DNA of 64,000 nt. Source: Lentisphaeria bacterium. Its GTDB lineage: Bacteria > Verrucomicrobiota > Lentisphaeria > Oligosphaerales > Oligosphaeraceae. The position numbers were made by a program, and so were the translations under genes. The stretch covers positions 62,001 to 126,000 of the forward strand of contig JAEEYQ010000041.1 of NCBI GenBank assembly GCA_016288215.1. Direction: 5' to 3'. The notes under the pieces are model-generated. The model did no database searches, was not told the DNA's origin, and worked only from the letters and a program-made list of their open reading frames with translations. Every line of letters begins with the position of its first letter. The first letter of the stretch is position 1. Below are positions 8,064 through 15,656 of this stretch, one piece after another.

Positions 8064-8326
8064 TTGCAATTATCGCATTATAATGAATTCAAATAATGAA
8101 AATCCATCATCTTGCCAAAAAGAGGGGAAAATGGTCAAAATTGTCTCCTAAAGGGCTAAAAATGACCCTGTTTTTTTCGAAGGAAGCCCGTAAAGGCCCC
8201 TGGAGTGCCCTCTGTCGCATTTTATGCCCAATCCTGTATATTAATACCTCTCCTTATAAAAGGCCCAAAATAGGGCCACTTTTTCGATTGAGGTCATTAT
8301 TGCGTTTTCTTTCATTATTTGAAAGA
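8064..8326. repeat. 263-bp dispersed element, copy A
   Basis: Aligns over its whole length, inverted, with 60182-60444. The outer 90 and 40 bases are moderately similar. The 127-base core (8158-8284) is strongly conserved, including GTATATTAATACCTC and GGAAGCCCG. The core begins AAAAATGACC and ends GGCCACTTTTT, which can pair with each other; an inner GCAT-TTT-ATGC hairpin is shared. Ends carry TTGCAAT-like, AT-rich inverted termini. An open frame crossing it is interrupted in the other copy, so it is probably non-coding. It lies 237 bases upstream of rhaA and 140 bases beyond the pseudopilin terminator. Candidates are a MITE-like element or a structured RNA. Confidence 0.75.
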
Positions 8327-8450
8327 AGTTGGGGGGAATGTGTCTCCTCTGATTCCACGGCTTTGGCGGGGCCGGGTTATGACCGTGAACATTGTCTTTG
8401 CTGTATGTTCTGAATCATAGCGTCAAGTTTTCAACCGCTAATTCCTCCGC
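8327..8450. other. Spacer, nothing recognised
   Basis: Between the 263-bp element and the pseudopilin terminator I see no gene or structured feature. Bases 7828-8063 on the other side hold only the rhaA leader and promoter candidate. Confidence 0.4.
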
Positions 8451-8490
8451 CAAAATAAAAAAGACGCCCCGCCGGAAACGGCCGGCGGGG
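8451..8490 (-). terminator. Rho-independent terminator of the pseudopilin gene
   Basis: Minus-strand stem CCCCGCCGG/CCGGCGGGG (8467-8475 with 8482-8490), six-base loop, followed by CGTC and six T. It lies 48 bases beyond the stop at 8538. Confidence 0.85.
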
Positions 8491-8537
8491 CTAGAAAGGA
8501 AAAAACATAAAGAAACGCTCAGGGAAAATGAAAACGA

Positions 8538-9218
8538 TCAATCGCCGCTGGAGGTGGTGCCTTCCGTCCAGAGGGAGTTCTCGTCAATATCGGAATCAAT
8601 GTAATATTCGTTGTCGCTGCTCTTGATGATGTCGGACTTCATCTTGAAGCAGTCGTTGGTGGCGAACCATTCCGTGCTGTTCTTCTTGGAGCCGGTGAAG
8701 GTCTCCACATGGGTGTCCATGAAGAGGACATTGCCCACGTTTTTGTGGTTCTTATTCTTGTCGCGCACGATGCCGCGTTCGGACTTGTAGGACACGTCGT
8801 CCCAAAGGCCGCCGTAGTAGAGATAGCTGCACTTTTCGGTCTTGGTGCCGTTGGCGGTGTCCGACGCGCTGTCCAGATCATCGGAATTGTTGGCCTTGGT
8901 CATGCGGGAGCTGCGGCAGATGAGGACGGCGGTGCTGTCCAGGTACTTGTCCTCCAGCAGTCGGACGAAGCCCTTGCTGTTGTGGCCCACGTTGTCCCGT
9001 TCGGAGCCGTCCACGTCCTTGAGGGGATTGGGGTAGTTGCCGCGGTGGTCATTGGCGAACATGTTGAGGGCCAGTCCGATCTGCTTGAGCTGATTTGTGC
9101 AGTCGATCTGGTTGGCCTTCTCCTTTGCCTTTCCCAAGGCGGGCATCAGCATGGACGCAAGAACGGCGATGATGCCGATAACGACAAGCAGTTCAATTAG
9201 GGTAAAGCTTTTTTTCAT
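8538..9218 (-). CDS. Prepilin-type N-terminal methylation protein (type II secretion/pseudopilin-like, H-X9-D family)
   Basis: 226 aa. Residues 1-8 are a very short basic leader with the type IV prepilin site ([20 protein letters not shown]; methylated Phe5, Glu9 present), then one hydrophobic helix and a soluble domain. Such proteins are processed by a prepilin peptidase and assembled or anchored at the inner membrane. They are very abundant in Lentisphaerota and Planctomycetota. The conserved C-terminal signature is present as H158-X9-D168 followed by T instead of the usual G ([15 protein letters not shown]). The tail is acidic. GAGG before ATG 9218 supports the start. It is transcribed alone, with a strong terminator. 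What it secretes or binds is unknown. Confidence 0.9.
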   Translation of the reverse strand: MKKSFTLIELLVVIGIIAVLASMLMPALGKAKEKANQIDCTNQLKQIGLALNMFANDHRGNYPNPLKDVDGSERDNVGHNSKGFVRLLEDKYLDSTAVLICRSSRMTKANNSDDLDSASDTANGTKTEKCSYLYYGGLWDDVSYKSERGIVRDKNKNHKNVGNVLFMDTHVETFTGSKKNSTEWFATNDCFKMKSDIIKSSDNEYYIDSDIDENSLWTEGTTSSGD

Positions 9219-9353
9219 GGAATCCTCGTGTGTGTTGGCATTGTCAAGGTTGAAATGTCATGGCGTGAAGTATTGTCACGAAATAAACGAATCACATTTG
9301 CAATTTATTGATAGTTTCCGAAAAGAAATGCAACAAAGTGGTCATGTGGCGAA

Positions 9354-10175
9354 TCACGGTTCCTGTGGGGCGGCATCTTTGGAGGCCGCCGTCTCCGGCT
9401 GATGGCCGGCGGTGATGCCACGGCTGGTGCTTCCGACAAAGTCCAAAAACTCGCGGATTTCGGGCAGGTCGGCGACCTTCTCGCGGATTTCGGCCATGGC
9501 GTTCATCCGGTTGAGGCCGTTGAAGAAATAGATTTTGATGGCGTTTCGGATGGCATGGCGGGTGGCGTCGTCCAGGCCGGAGCGGCGGAGGCCCACGATG
9601 TTCGGGCTTTGGATGGCATTATCCTGAAGGAGACAGAAGGGGGGCACGTCCTGTTTGACGGCGTTGCCGCCGCCGATCATGGCCAGCCGCCCGATGCGGA
9701 CGAACTGGTGGACCTTGACGTCGCCGCTGATGAAGGCGTGGGGGGCGACTTCCACTCGGCCAGCCAGCAGGGAGGCGTTGGCGATGACCACCTCATCGCC
9801 GATTTGGCAATTGTGGCCCAGATGGACGAAGGCCATCAGCAGCACGTTGTTGCCCACGACGGTATGGCTGCCTTCTTCCGTGCCGCGATGGATGGTGACA
9901 TATTCGCGGATGACGCAGTTTTCGCCGATGTCCACGTAGCTGAGCTCGCCGTTGTAGTGGAGATCCTGCGGCTCGTCGCCGATGACGGCGCCCGCATGGA
10001 TGTTGGTTCCGCCTCCGATGGTGGTGTGTCCCGTCAAGTAGACGTGGGGACCGATGACGCAGCGGTCGCCAAGGCGCACATGCTCTTCGATGACCGCATA
10101 GGGGCCGATGGTGACGTCACTGCCGATTTCGGCGCCGGGGGCGATGATGGCGCTGGGGTGGATGGATGAAGCCAT
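9354..10175 (-). CDS. lpxA: Acyl-ACP--UDP-N-acetylglucosamine O-acyltransferase
   Basis: 273 aa; first step of lipid A synthesis, transferring a 3-hydroxyacyl chain to UDP-GlcNAc in the cytoplasm. The N-terminal two thirds is a left-handed beta-helix of hexapeptide repeats (IHPSAIIAPGAEIGSDVTIG onward). The catalytic His lies in VHLGHNCQIG (H121, matching E. coli H125), and the family segment VHQFVRIGRLAMIGGGNAVKQDVPPFCLLQDN is intact. A C-terminal helical region ends with a 20-residue polar extension (AGHQPETAASKDAAPQEP) not typical of the family. Start 10175 has GGAG nearby. It follows tyrS by 21 bases, probably cotranscribed. Shows that the organism makes lipid A-type lipopolysaccharide. 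Confidence 0.95.
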   Translation of the reverse strand: MASSIHPSAIIAPGAEIGSDVTIGPYAVIEEHVRLGDRCVIGPHVYLTGHTTIGGGTNIHAGAVIGDEPQDLHYNGELSYVDIGENCVIREYVTIHRGTEEGSHTVVGNNVLLMAFVHLGHNCQIGDEVVIANASLLAGRVEVAPHAFISGDVKVHQFVRIGRLAMIGGGNAVKQDVPPFCLLQDNAIQSPNIVGLRRSGLDDATRHAIRNAIKIYFFNGLNRMNAMAEIREKVADLPEIREFLDFVGSTSRGITAGHQPETAASKDAAPQEP

Positions 10176-10196
10176 GGGGGTTCTCCGCGGAAGGGG

Positions 10197-11474
10197 TCAG
10201 TTCAATTTGATGCGCTTTCGGGACTTCTTGCCTGCCTTCAGGGTCAGGACGCCGTTTTGGAAATCCGCTGAGGTGACGGTGTATTTGGCGTCGCCGATGC
10301 GTCGGTCGTCGATGCTGCAGCCGCCGCCCTGGATGAGTCGGCGAGCGTCGCTGTTGGTGTTGCAGAGCCCTGCCTTGACCAGAAGGGTGAGCAGGCCGAT
10401 GCCGTCTTCCAGCTCCGCTTGCGGAAGTTCCAGCGTGGGAATGTCTTCGGTGACGGAGAAGGCGGCGGCTTCCGTGATGCGGCTGCTGGTGGGAATCTTG
10501 TTTTCGGGATCCGCGAAGCCGAATTCGCGGCCGGCGGCCAGGAAGGCCTGGATGGCGGTCTCGTGGCCATGGGCGAGGGCCGTGGCCTCATAGCCGAGAA
10601 TCTCCTTGGCGCGGTTGATGGCGGGAGCCTGAAGGCTGCCCAAGGCGCGCACTTCGTCCATGGGCAGGGGTGAGAAGAAGCCCAGGAGCTTGGTCACGTC
10701 GGCATCGTCGCAGTTGCGCCAGAATTGATAGTATTGGAAAGGACTGGTGCGGGCGGGATCCAGCCAGACGGCGCCGCCGGCGGTCTTGCCGAATTTGGTG
10801 CCGTCGCTTTTGAGGAGCAGAGGGACGGTGGCTCCGTAGACTTCGCGGCCGGCCAGTTTGCGGGTCAGGTCCACGCCGGCCACGATGTTGCCCCATTGGT
10901 CCTGTCCACCGAACTGGAAGTCACAGCCATAGGTTTTGCTCAGGGAGCAGAAGTCGTAGGCTTGCAGCAGCGGATAGCTGAACTCCAGGAAGGAGAGGGT
11001 GGTCTCCAGCCGCATCTTGACGGACTCCGCGCTCAGCATGCGGGGCACGCTGAACTGGCTGCCCACGATGCGGAGGAAGTCCAGCAGATTCATGTTGCGC
11101 AGCCAGTCCGCGTTGTTGACCATGCGGGCGGCGCCTTCGCTGAAGTCAAGGAAGCGGGACAGCTGGCTCTGGATGGCCTTCACATTGGCGTCGATGACAT
11201 CGGTGGTCATGATGGGGCGGGCCTCCGTCTTGCCGGAGGGGTCGCCGACCATGGCGGTGCCGCCGCCCACCAGCGCGATGGGGCGGTTGCCGCATTTCTG
11301 AAGCCAGCGCATGGCCATGATGGGAAGCAGATGCCCCACATGCAGGCTGTTTCCCGTGGGGTCGAAGCCCACATAGAAGGTGACCGGCCCTTCGTCAAGG
11401 CGCTTGCGCATGGCCTCCTCATCCGTGATCTGGTAGAGGAAACCCCGTTCCTTTAAGACGTCCAATGCGTTCAT
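10197..11474 (-). CDS. tyrS: Tyrosyl-tRNA synthetase
   Basis: 425 aa class I synthetase that charges tRNA-Tyr. The HIGH motif is HVGH (residues 45-48, SLHVGHLLP), the KMSKS motif is KFGKT (227-231), and the tyrosine-pocket sequence includes YVGFDPTG, QAYDF and GGQDQWGNI. The C-terminal S4-like RNA-binding domain is present (LLVKAGLCNTNSDARRLIQGGGCSI). No convincing Shine-Dalgarno is seen before ATG 11474. It sits between rplU and lpxA, all minus strand, so a housekeeping operon is likely. The 179-base gap to rplU has no clear terminator. Confidence 0.97.
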   Translation of the reverse strand: MNALDVLKERGFLYQITDEEAMRKRLDEGPVTFYVGFDPTGNSLHVGHLLPIMAMRWLQKCGNRPIALVGGGTAMVGDPSGKTEARPIMTTDVIDANVKAIQSQLSRFLDFSEGAARMVNNADWLRNMNLLDFLRIVGSQFSVPRMLSAESVKMRLETTLSFLEFSYPLLQAYDFCSLSKTYGCDFQFGGQDQWGNIVAGVDLTRKLAGREVYGATVPLLLKSDGTKFGKTAGGAVWLDPARTSPFQYYQFWRNCDDADVTKLLGFFSPLPMDEVRALGSLQAPAINRAKEILGYEATALAHGHETAIQAFLAAGREFGFADPENKIPTSSRITEAAAFSVTEDIPTLELPQAELEDGIGLLTLLVKAGLCNTNSDARRLIQGGGCSIDDRRIGDAKYTVTSADFQNGVLTLKAGKKSRKRIKLN

Positions 11475-11653
11475 AGTGAATCAGCAATTTGTAAATGGCA
11501 ATTTAGGAATTAGGACCTGCGGCGGGGAGGAGGGTTCCCATGGAAACAGTTCAGCGCGGAACCGCCGGATTTTCATCTGGCTGCCCCGCGCTTTCCTCTG
11601 TCTTCATTCAGGTCGTGACGTGAACCCCATCACCGAAGGTTCCTGTTGAAGAC

Positions 11654-11974
11654 TCAATCTTTGGCAATGCCTTTGACGACCACTTTGGTCAAATCCTGCC
11701 GATGGCCCTTCTTCAGCCGATAGCGCTTGCGGCGCTTCATCTTGAAGACGATGAGCTTGGGGCCGCGGAGATGGTCTTTGACTTCCAATGTGACCGTGGC
11801 GCCGGGGACCGTGGGGGTGCCCACCACCGTGCCGTTGTCATCACTGAGCAAAAGGACACTGTCATTGAGCACAACGGTGTCTCCGGGATTCTTGTCGGCC
11901 AGGCGATTGACTTCGAACACGCTGCCGGGTTCGATCTTGTACTGCCTGCCGCTGGTCTTGATAATCGCGTACAT
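11654..11974 (-). CDS. rplU: 50S ribosomal protein L21
   Basis: 106 aa from the preferred start at ATG 11974 (MYAIIKTSGRQYKIEPG), which has AGGAAG seven to eight bases upstream. An in-frame ATG at 12007 would add 11 non-conserved residues and is not favoured. Conserved segments are GRQYKIEPGSVFEV and KMKRRKRYRLKKGHRQ followed by V-rich C-terminus. L21 binds 23S rRNA in the large subunit. It is usually followed by rpmA (L27), but here the next gene is tyrS, so the usual rplU-rpmA-obg order is broken. Confidence 0.96.
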   Translation of the reverse strand: MYAIIKTSGRQYKIEPGSVFEVNRLADKNPGDTVVLNDSVLLLSDDNGTVVGTPTVPGATVTLEVKDHLRGPKLIVFKMKRRKRYRLKKGHRQDLTKVVVKGIAKD

Positions 11975-12005
11975 GTGTTTCTTCCTGTTGATAAGGCAAT
12001 TCCCC

Positions 12006-12027
12006 ATGCCGCGTCACCACGGCATGA
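12006..12027 (-). promoter_or_regulatory. Hairpin in the rplU leader
   Basis: CATGCCG and CGGCATG form a 7-bp stem with an 8-base loop, about 32 bases before the rplU start. It could be a ribosomal-protein autoregulatory leader, but only this simple stem is visible. Confidence 0.35.
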
Positions 12028-12053
12028 TTCACGTTTTACAAAATTTTAACTCT

Positions 12054-12326
12054 ATAATGTAACATATCTTGGAAATAGTTCAATCTGACAGGTCGCATTA
12101 TCGTTGAAAATTCTGAAAGTGGTGGAGAATCTGAAGGCTCCGGAAGCCTGCCGTTGCGAGAGGGCGTGGCTCTGGCAGCGCCGATGCTTTACAGCGGCTC
12201 GATGATCGGCAGGTCGATGTTGCGCTTCTTCGGTCACGGCCATAGAGCGTTGATAAACTTGCACCGCCACTTCTGGCTTTAAGCATCTAACTATTTCATA
12301 ATCAATATGTTACAAATTTATAATGG
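12054..12326. other. Intergenic region upstream of rplU, two boundary motifs, no gene
   Basis: A 331-base gap. TAACATAT near 12060 and a fuller minus-strand copy of the TTTGTAACATATTGATTAT motif at 12291-12316 frame a GC-rich middle section (about 12110-12280). That middle section has coding-like composition but no ribosome-binding site or recognisable protein, and may be a gene remnant. Confidence 0.45.
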
Positions 12327-12338
12327 TTAATTCTCCCC

Positions 12339-15299
12339 TTATTCCTCTTCTTGCAGGATGGTGACTTTGTCGTTGACGTTGAGAGTGGTCTTTTCTGCCA
12401 GTTCAGGAGGCATGATGGGAATGACGGAGATGTGGCTTTGAGCGCCGATGGCGGCCTCGAAGCTTCCGTCCTCCAGCAACTTCCATTCGACGGACAGGGG
12501 GCCGGTAGGGGTCGGGATCTGGGCTTTGACCCAGGTGGTCTTGCCTGGCAGGGGGTTGAAATAGACGGTCTTCATGCCTGGCAGGGCAGGGCGGATTCCG
12601 ACCAGTTCGGAAATCAGGAAGATGTTCGGGGAGACACCATAGCCATGACAGGGGCTGCAGAGGTTGAGCTGGCCGGGAGCGTGGTTGGGGTCATAGAGCT
12701 CCCACCATGTGACGGCGCCGTCCCGCGCCATGCTGCCCCAGTAGTGTTTCATGAGGGCCAGGGCCCAGTCCCGTTTGCCAAGGGCGAAGGCGGCCTCCAG
12801 AAGGAAGTATTTGAAGTAGGGGTTGTTGGTGTCGATGTCCACCAGCTTCTCGAAGGGGGCGTCATCGCTGAAGAGCTGCTCCCAGATGAGGGGGATTTGA
12901 TCGGAAGTGGCGACGCCGCCCCAGATGGCGAGGACGTTGGTCTGCCAGGAGGAGAAGGGGGACTGCGCCTTGTCGTGATAGCCGTCCGCGAAGAGCCGGT
13001 TTTCGTCATTCCAGGTCAGCTGGCGGAGTTTCCGCGCGATGCGGGAGGCGCGGTGCATGTAGAGGATGGCGCGTTCCTTCAGGTTGAGCTGTTCGGAGAG
13101 CCAGGCGGCGGAGAGCAGGGCGCGGCAGTAAATGGCGTTGAGGGCGGTGGAGACGCCCTGACGGTCAATGGGACCGTGGTCAAGGAAGCAGTGGAGACCG
13201 TTGTAGTCCTTCAGCGGCGGGATGAGGGCGTCGTGTTTGCCGCCGATGGTGTCGTAGAAATGCAGCAGATTCTCCATGACGGGGTAGAGCTGCTTCAGCA
13301 GAGCCATGTCGTTGGTGTAGAGGATGTGGCGTTTAAGCCAGACAGGCCAGAGCAGGGAGTAGTCCGGCACGCATTGGAAGAGGCCGGAGGGGCTGAGGGC
13401 GTTGATGTCTCCAGTCTCCAGCTGGGAGAGGGCGAAGGCCTGAAGCGCCTGCCCCGCCATGTCAAAGGCGCCGTAGACATGGTAGGCGGCGGCGGACTGG
13501 ATCATGGCGTCCGCCACGCCTTGAGTGGTGTCGGTGGAGGGGGAAGTCATGAACTGGCTCGTCATGGTGGAGCCCAAGGTGTCCTCTCCAATCTTCCAGA
13601 TCGTGTTCAAGGTGCGGGAGGAGCAGCTGAATTCCCCCAGCGGCTTGGCGGCGTAGCGATGCAGCCATGGGGTGATTTCGCGGATCCGCACGGTGTCGGC
13701 GGCTTTGCGCACCACGAGCATCAGATAGCGGAAGCCCTTGGGGGCGCTGCTGAACCAGGTGTCGCAGGTTCCTGCCTTCCCTTGCCGCAGAATTATGGTT
13801 AATGCATTGCGGCGCAAAATGTTAGGCATATATGACAAGACCATGGAGTTGGCGATGACGTCTCCGAAGACCACATCGATGATGTCTCCCGCATTGCCGG
13901 ACAAGGCAAGGGACAAGGTGGCGTAGATGGTCTTTTTCGCGTCCAAAATGATGACATTGCCCTCTTTCAGCTCGATGGGCATGCGGGGCGGGGTCTCGGA
14001 GGGGGTGAAGGCACACGTTTCGTAGTAGGTGCTTGGGTCGAAGACGGGCTGCTGACCCGACAGGATGGAGACTTTGGGCTGCTGATCCAACGGGAAGCCC
14101 GCATAGATGAGGGAGAGGGGGGCGTGGAAGGGGCCGGCGGCGAGCCAGCCGGCGGGGGAGTCGGTGTCCGGCTTCTGATGGAAGGACAGGCCATCTCCGG
14201 GGAGCTCCGTCCAGTTAAGCTGGAAGCCGCTGTTGAAGTCCGGAATGTCCTGATAGACGGTGATGGGGTTCCAGCCGGGATTGAGGGTGACCTCAAAACT
14301 GGCGGAGACGATGTCGTTGACCGCCAGCTGGTCACGGGGCGGGGTGTCCAACGCCACGCGGACGGGGGGCGGCGGCACGGCCTGCTGTTTGACCAACGTC
14401 CTGTTGATGTAGAGCCGATAGGCGTCCTTGCAGTGGAAGGTGCCGCTGGCGGGGCCGCCGTTTTCCGAATAGACATGGCATTCGGCGGCGTAGAGGCCGG
14501 GGGTGGCCCGCAGGGTTCGCATGGGCTCGAAGTTGAGCCAGGTGGAGGGGGTCTTGGGAGCCACGCTGCCCATGGCGGTGATGCGCAGTTGCCGCAGGGC
14601 CTCCGGCGGCCGTCCGGAGAAGGGGTTCACAGGCAGCTTGTCCAACGGAGCGGTGGTGGCCTGGACGGCGGGTCGCCATTCGAAGCTGGCGGGGTTCGGC
14701 TCGGGGGCCTCCTGCTCGCCGAGCATGATGGCCATGCGGAAGTCCAGAGGGGCGTCACGTCCTTCCTGTAGCGCCTTCATGGCGCAGACTTTCCAGAATG
14801 CGGGATAGAGGTCGAAGTCAAAGCACTCCGTCTGGATGTCCGTTGGGGAGACACGGAGGGCGGTTTTGCGGAAGCATGTGGCGTCCAGGCAGAGCCAATG
14901 GTCATCGGTCCAGAAGACAGGATAGTCGTTGACATGGATTTGGAGCCAAAGGCTTTTGGTGGTTTTGGGGAGAGGGGCCAGGGGGATGGCAGGGTCGAAG
15001 ACATGGACGGCGATGGGGTTGGCTCCCACTTCCAGCAGGTGGGAGATGTCCACGCGGGAGACGTAGGCGGTGTCGGTGCGGTTGCCGGGGTAGGGGGTTG
15101 GTCCGGCGGCGCAGAAGCGTCCGTTGATGAAGACTTGGTAATAGGAGCGGGAGGCGATCCACAGTTCGGCGCTGGAGGGGATTTCGTCGAGAGTCAGGTC
15201 GTTGCGGAAGAAGACGTGTTCCGTGCCCGCGTGGGGGTTGTCATGCAGCCAGATGGGGAATCCCCTGACAGTCTCCAAGGTCGGTGTGGGGTTGCGCAT
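12339..15299 (-). CDS. Alpha-L-rhamnosidase-like glycoside hydrolase (GH78-related, divergent active site)
   Basis: 986 aa without signal peptide, so probably cytoplasmic. The N-terminal half is built of jelly-roll beta domains typical of rhamnosidases (AELWIASRSYYQVFINGRFCAAGPTPYPGNRTDTAYV). Residues from about 540 form an (alpha/alpha)6 six-hairpin domain (FMTSPSTDTTQGVADAMIQS, LSPSGLFQCVPDYSLLWPVWL, SPCHGYGVSPNIFLISELVGI), and a C-terminal beta domain contains KAQIPTPTGPLSVEW. In classical GH78 the acidic motif reads DCPQRDERLGWTGD; here the equivalent region is STDTTQGVADA, so the catalytic residues are changed or assigned differently. GAGGAG nine bases before ATG 15299 supports the start. 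A role near rhaA in rhamnoside use is plausible but inferred. Confidence 0.72.
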   Translation of the reverse strand: MRNPTPTLETVRGFPIWLHDNPHAGTEHVFFRNDLTLDEIPSSAELWIASRSYYQVFINGRFCAAGPTPYPGNRTDTAYVSRVDISHLLEVGANPIAVHVFDPAIPLAPLPKTTKSLWLQIHVNDYPVFWTDDHWLCLDATCFRKTALRVSPTDIQTECFDFDLYPAFWKVCAMKALQEGRDAPLDFRMAIMLGEQEAPEPNPASFEWRPAVQATTAPLDKLPVNPFSGRPPEALRQLRITAMGSVAPKTPSTWLNFEPMRTLRATPGLYAAECHVYSENGGPASGTFHCKDAYRLYINRTLVKQQAVPPPPVRVALDTPPRDQLAVNDIVSASFEVTLNPGWNPITVYQDIPDFNSGFQLNWTELPGDGLSFHQKPDTDSPAGWLAAGPFHAPLSLIYAGFPLDQQPKVSILSGQQPVFDPSTYYETCAFTPSETPPRMPIELKEGNVIILDAKKTIYATLSLALSGNAGDIIDVVFGDVIANSMVLSYMPNILRRNALTIILRQGKAGTCDTWFSSAPKGFRYLMLVVRKAADTVRIREITPWLHRYAAKPLGEFSCSSRTLNTIWKIGEDTLGSTMTSQFMTSPSTDTTQGVADAMIQSAAAYHVYGAFDMAGQALQAFALSQLETGDINALSPSGLFQCVPDYSLLWPVWLKRHILYTNDMALLKQLYPVMENLLHFYDTIGGKHDALIPPLKDYNGLHCFLDHGPIDRQGVSTALNAIYCRALLSAAWLSEQLNLKERAILYMHRASRIARKLRQLTWNDENRLFADGYHDKAQSPFSSWQTNVLAIWGGVATSDQIPLIWEQLFSDDAPFEKLVDIDTNNPYFKYFLLEAAFALGKRDWALALMKHYWGSMARDGAVTWWELYDPNHAPGQLNLCSPCHGYGVSPNIFLISELVGIRPALPGMKTVYFNPLPGKTTWVKAQIPTPTGPLSVEWKLLEDGSFEAAIGAQSHISVIPIMPPELAEKTTLNVNDKVTILQEEE

Positions 15300-15332
15300 C
15301 GTCGAAATCTCCTCTGGGGTTAGGGCAGGCGG

Positions 15333-15605
15333 TTAGCGTTTGAAGTCGAAATTCCGTTGAAAAAGCTCCACAAGCTGGTCGCACATCGCCTCTTCGTCTG
15401 GGCCGTCGACGGTGATGGTGACTTCCGCTCCGCAGACCAGAGCCAAGGCAATGATGGCCAGCGAGCTGGCGGGCTCCGTGGTGCTGCCGGAGGGGCCGAC
15501 AATCTCAATCTTGCCCGGATAGCCTTTGGCGGCCTGGGCAATGAGCAGGGACGGACGGCAGTGGATGCCGTAGGCGTTGCGGACTGTGGCGTGTTTGCAG
15601 ATCAT
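15333..15605 (-). CDS. HPr family phosphocarrier protein
   Basis: 90 aa, the normal HPr size. The active-site histidine is H15 in NAYGIHCRPS (typical GIHARPA), and S48 in PASSLAIIALAL matches the serine phosphorylated by HPr kinase in Firmicutes-type HPr. The C-terminal VTITVDGPDEEAMCDQLVEL also fits. HPr carries phosphate from enzyme I to sugar transporters, or acts as a regulator in organisms without a full PTS. No enzyme I, IIA or HPr kinase gene is near; it is flanked by two glycosidase genes. The start at 15605 has no clear Shine-Dalgarno, and an AT-rich palindrome sits 20 bases upstream. Confidence 0.88.
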   Translation of the reverse strand: MICKHATVRNAYGIHCRPSLLIAQAAKGYPGKIEIVGPSGSTTEPASSLAIIALALVCGAEVTITVDGPDEEAMCDQLVELFQRNFDFKR

Positions 15606-15624
15606 GGCGGGCTTGTGGTCTATA

Positions 15625-15656
15625 TTATAAGTTATTGCAATGCAATATGTTATGCA
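15625..15656. repeat. TAACATATTG-type palindrome, copy upstream of the HPr gene
   Basis: Read on the minus strand it contains ATAACATATTGCATTGCAAT and ends in TTATAAT, about 20 bases before the HPr start. Inverted arms meet at ATTGC/GCAAT. It overlaps the stop codon of the gene at 15650. It belongs to the family also found at 12291, 20355, 47503, 49786 and 55146. Confidence 0.55.

Noticed and set aside
8096-8413. 105-codon open frame through the 263-bp element
   Set aside because: The corresponding frame in the second copy contains a TAG and shifts; substitutions show no codon pattern.
12052-12270. 72-codon minus-strand frame in the rplU upstream gap
   Set aside because: No ribosome-binding site, Arg/His/Gln-rich composition and no recognisable domain. 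It could be a decayed gene but does not support a CDS.
12108-12290. tRNA or other classic RNA gene in the GC-rich part of the gap
   Set aside because: No T-arm GTTCRANNC or acceptor stem pairing could be found, and no other gap in the window shows a cloverleaf either.
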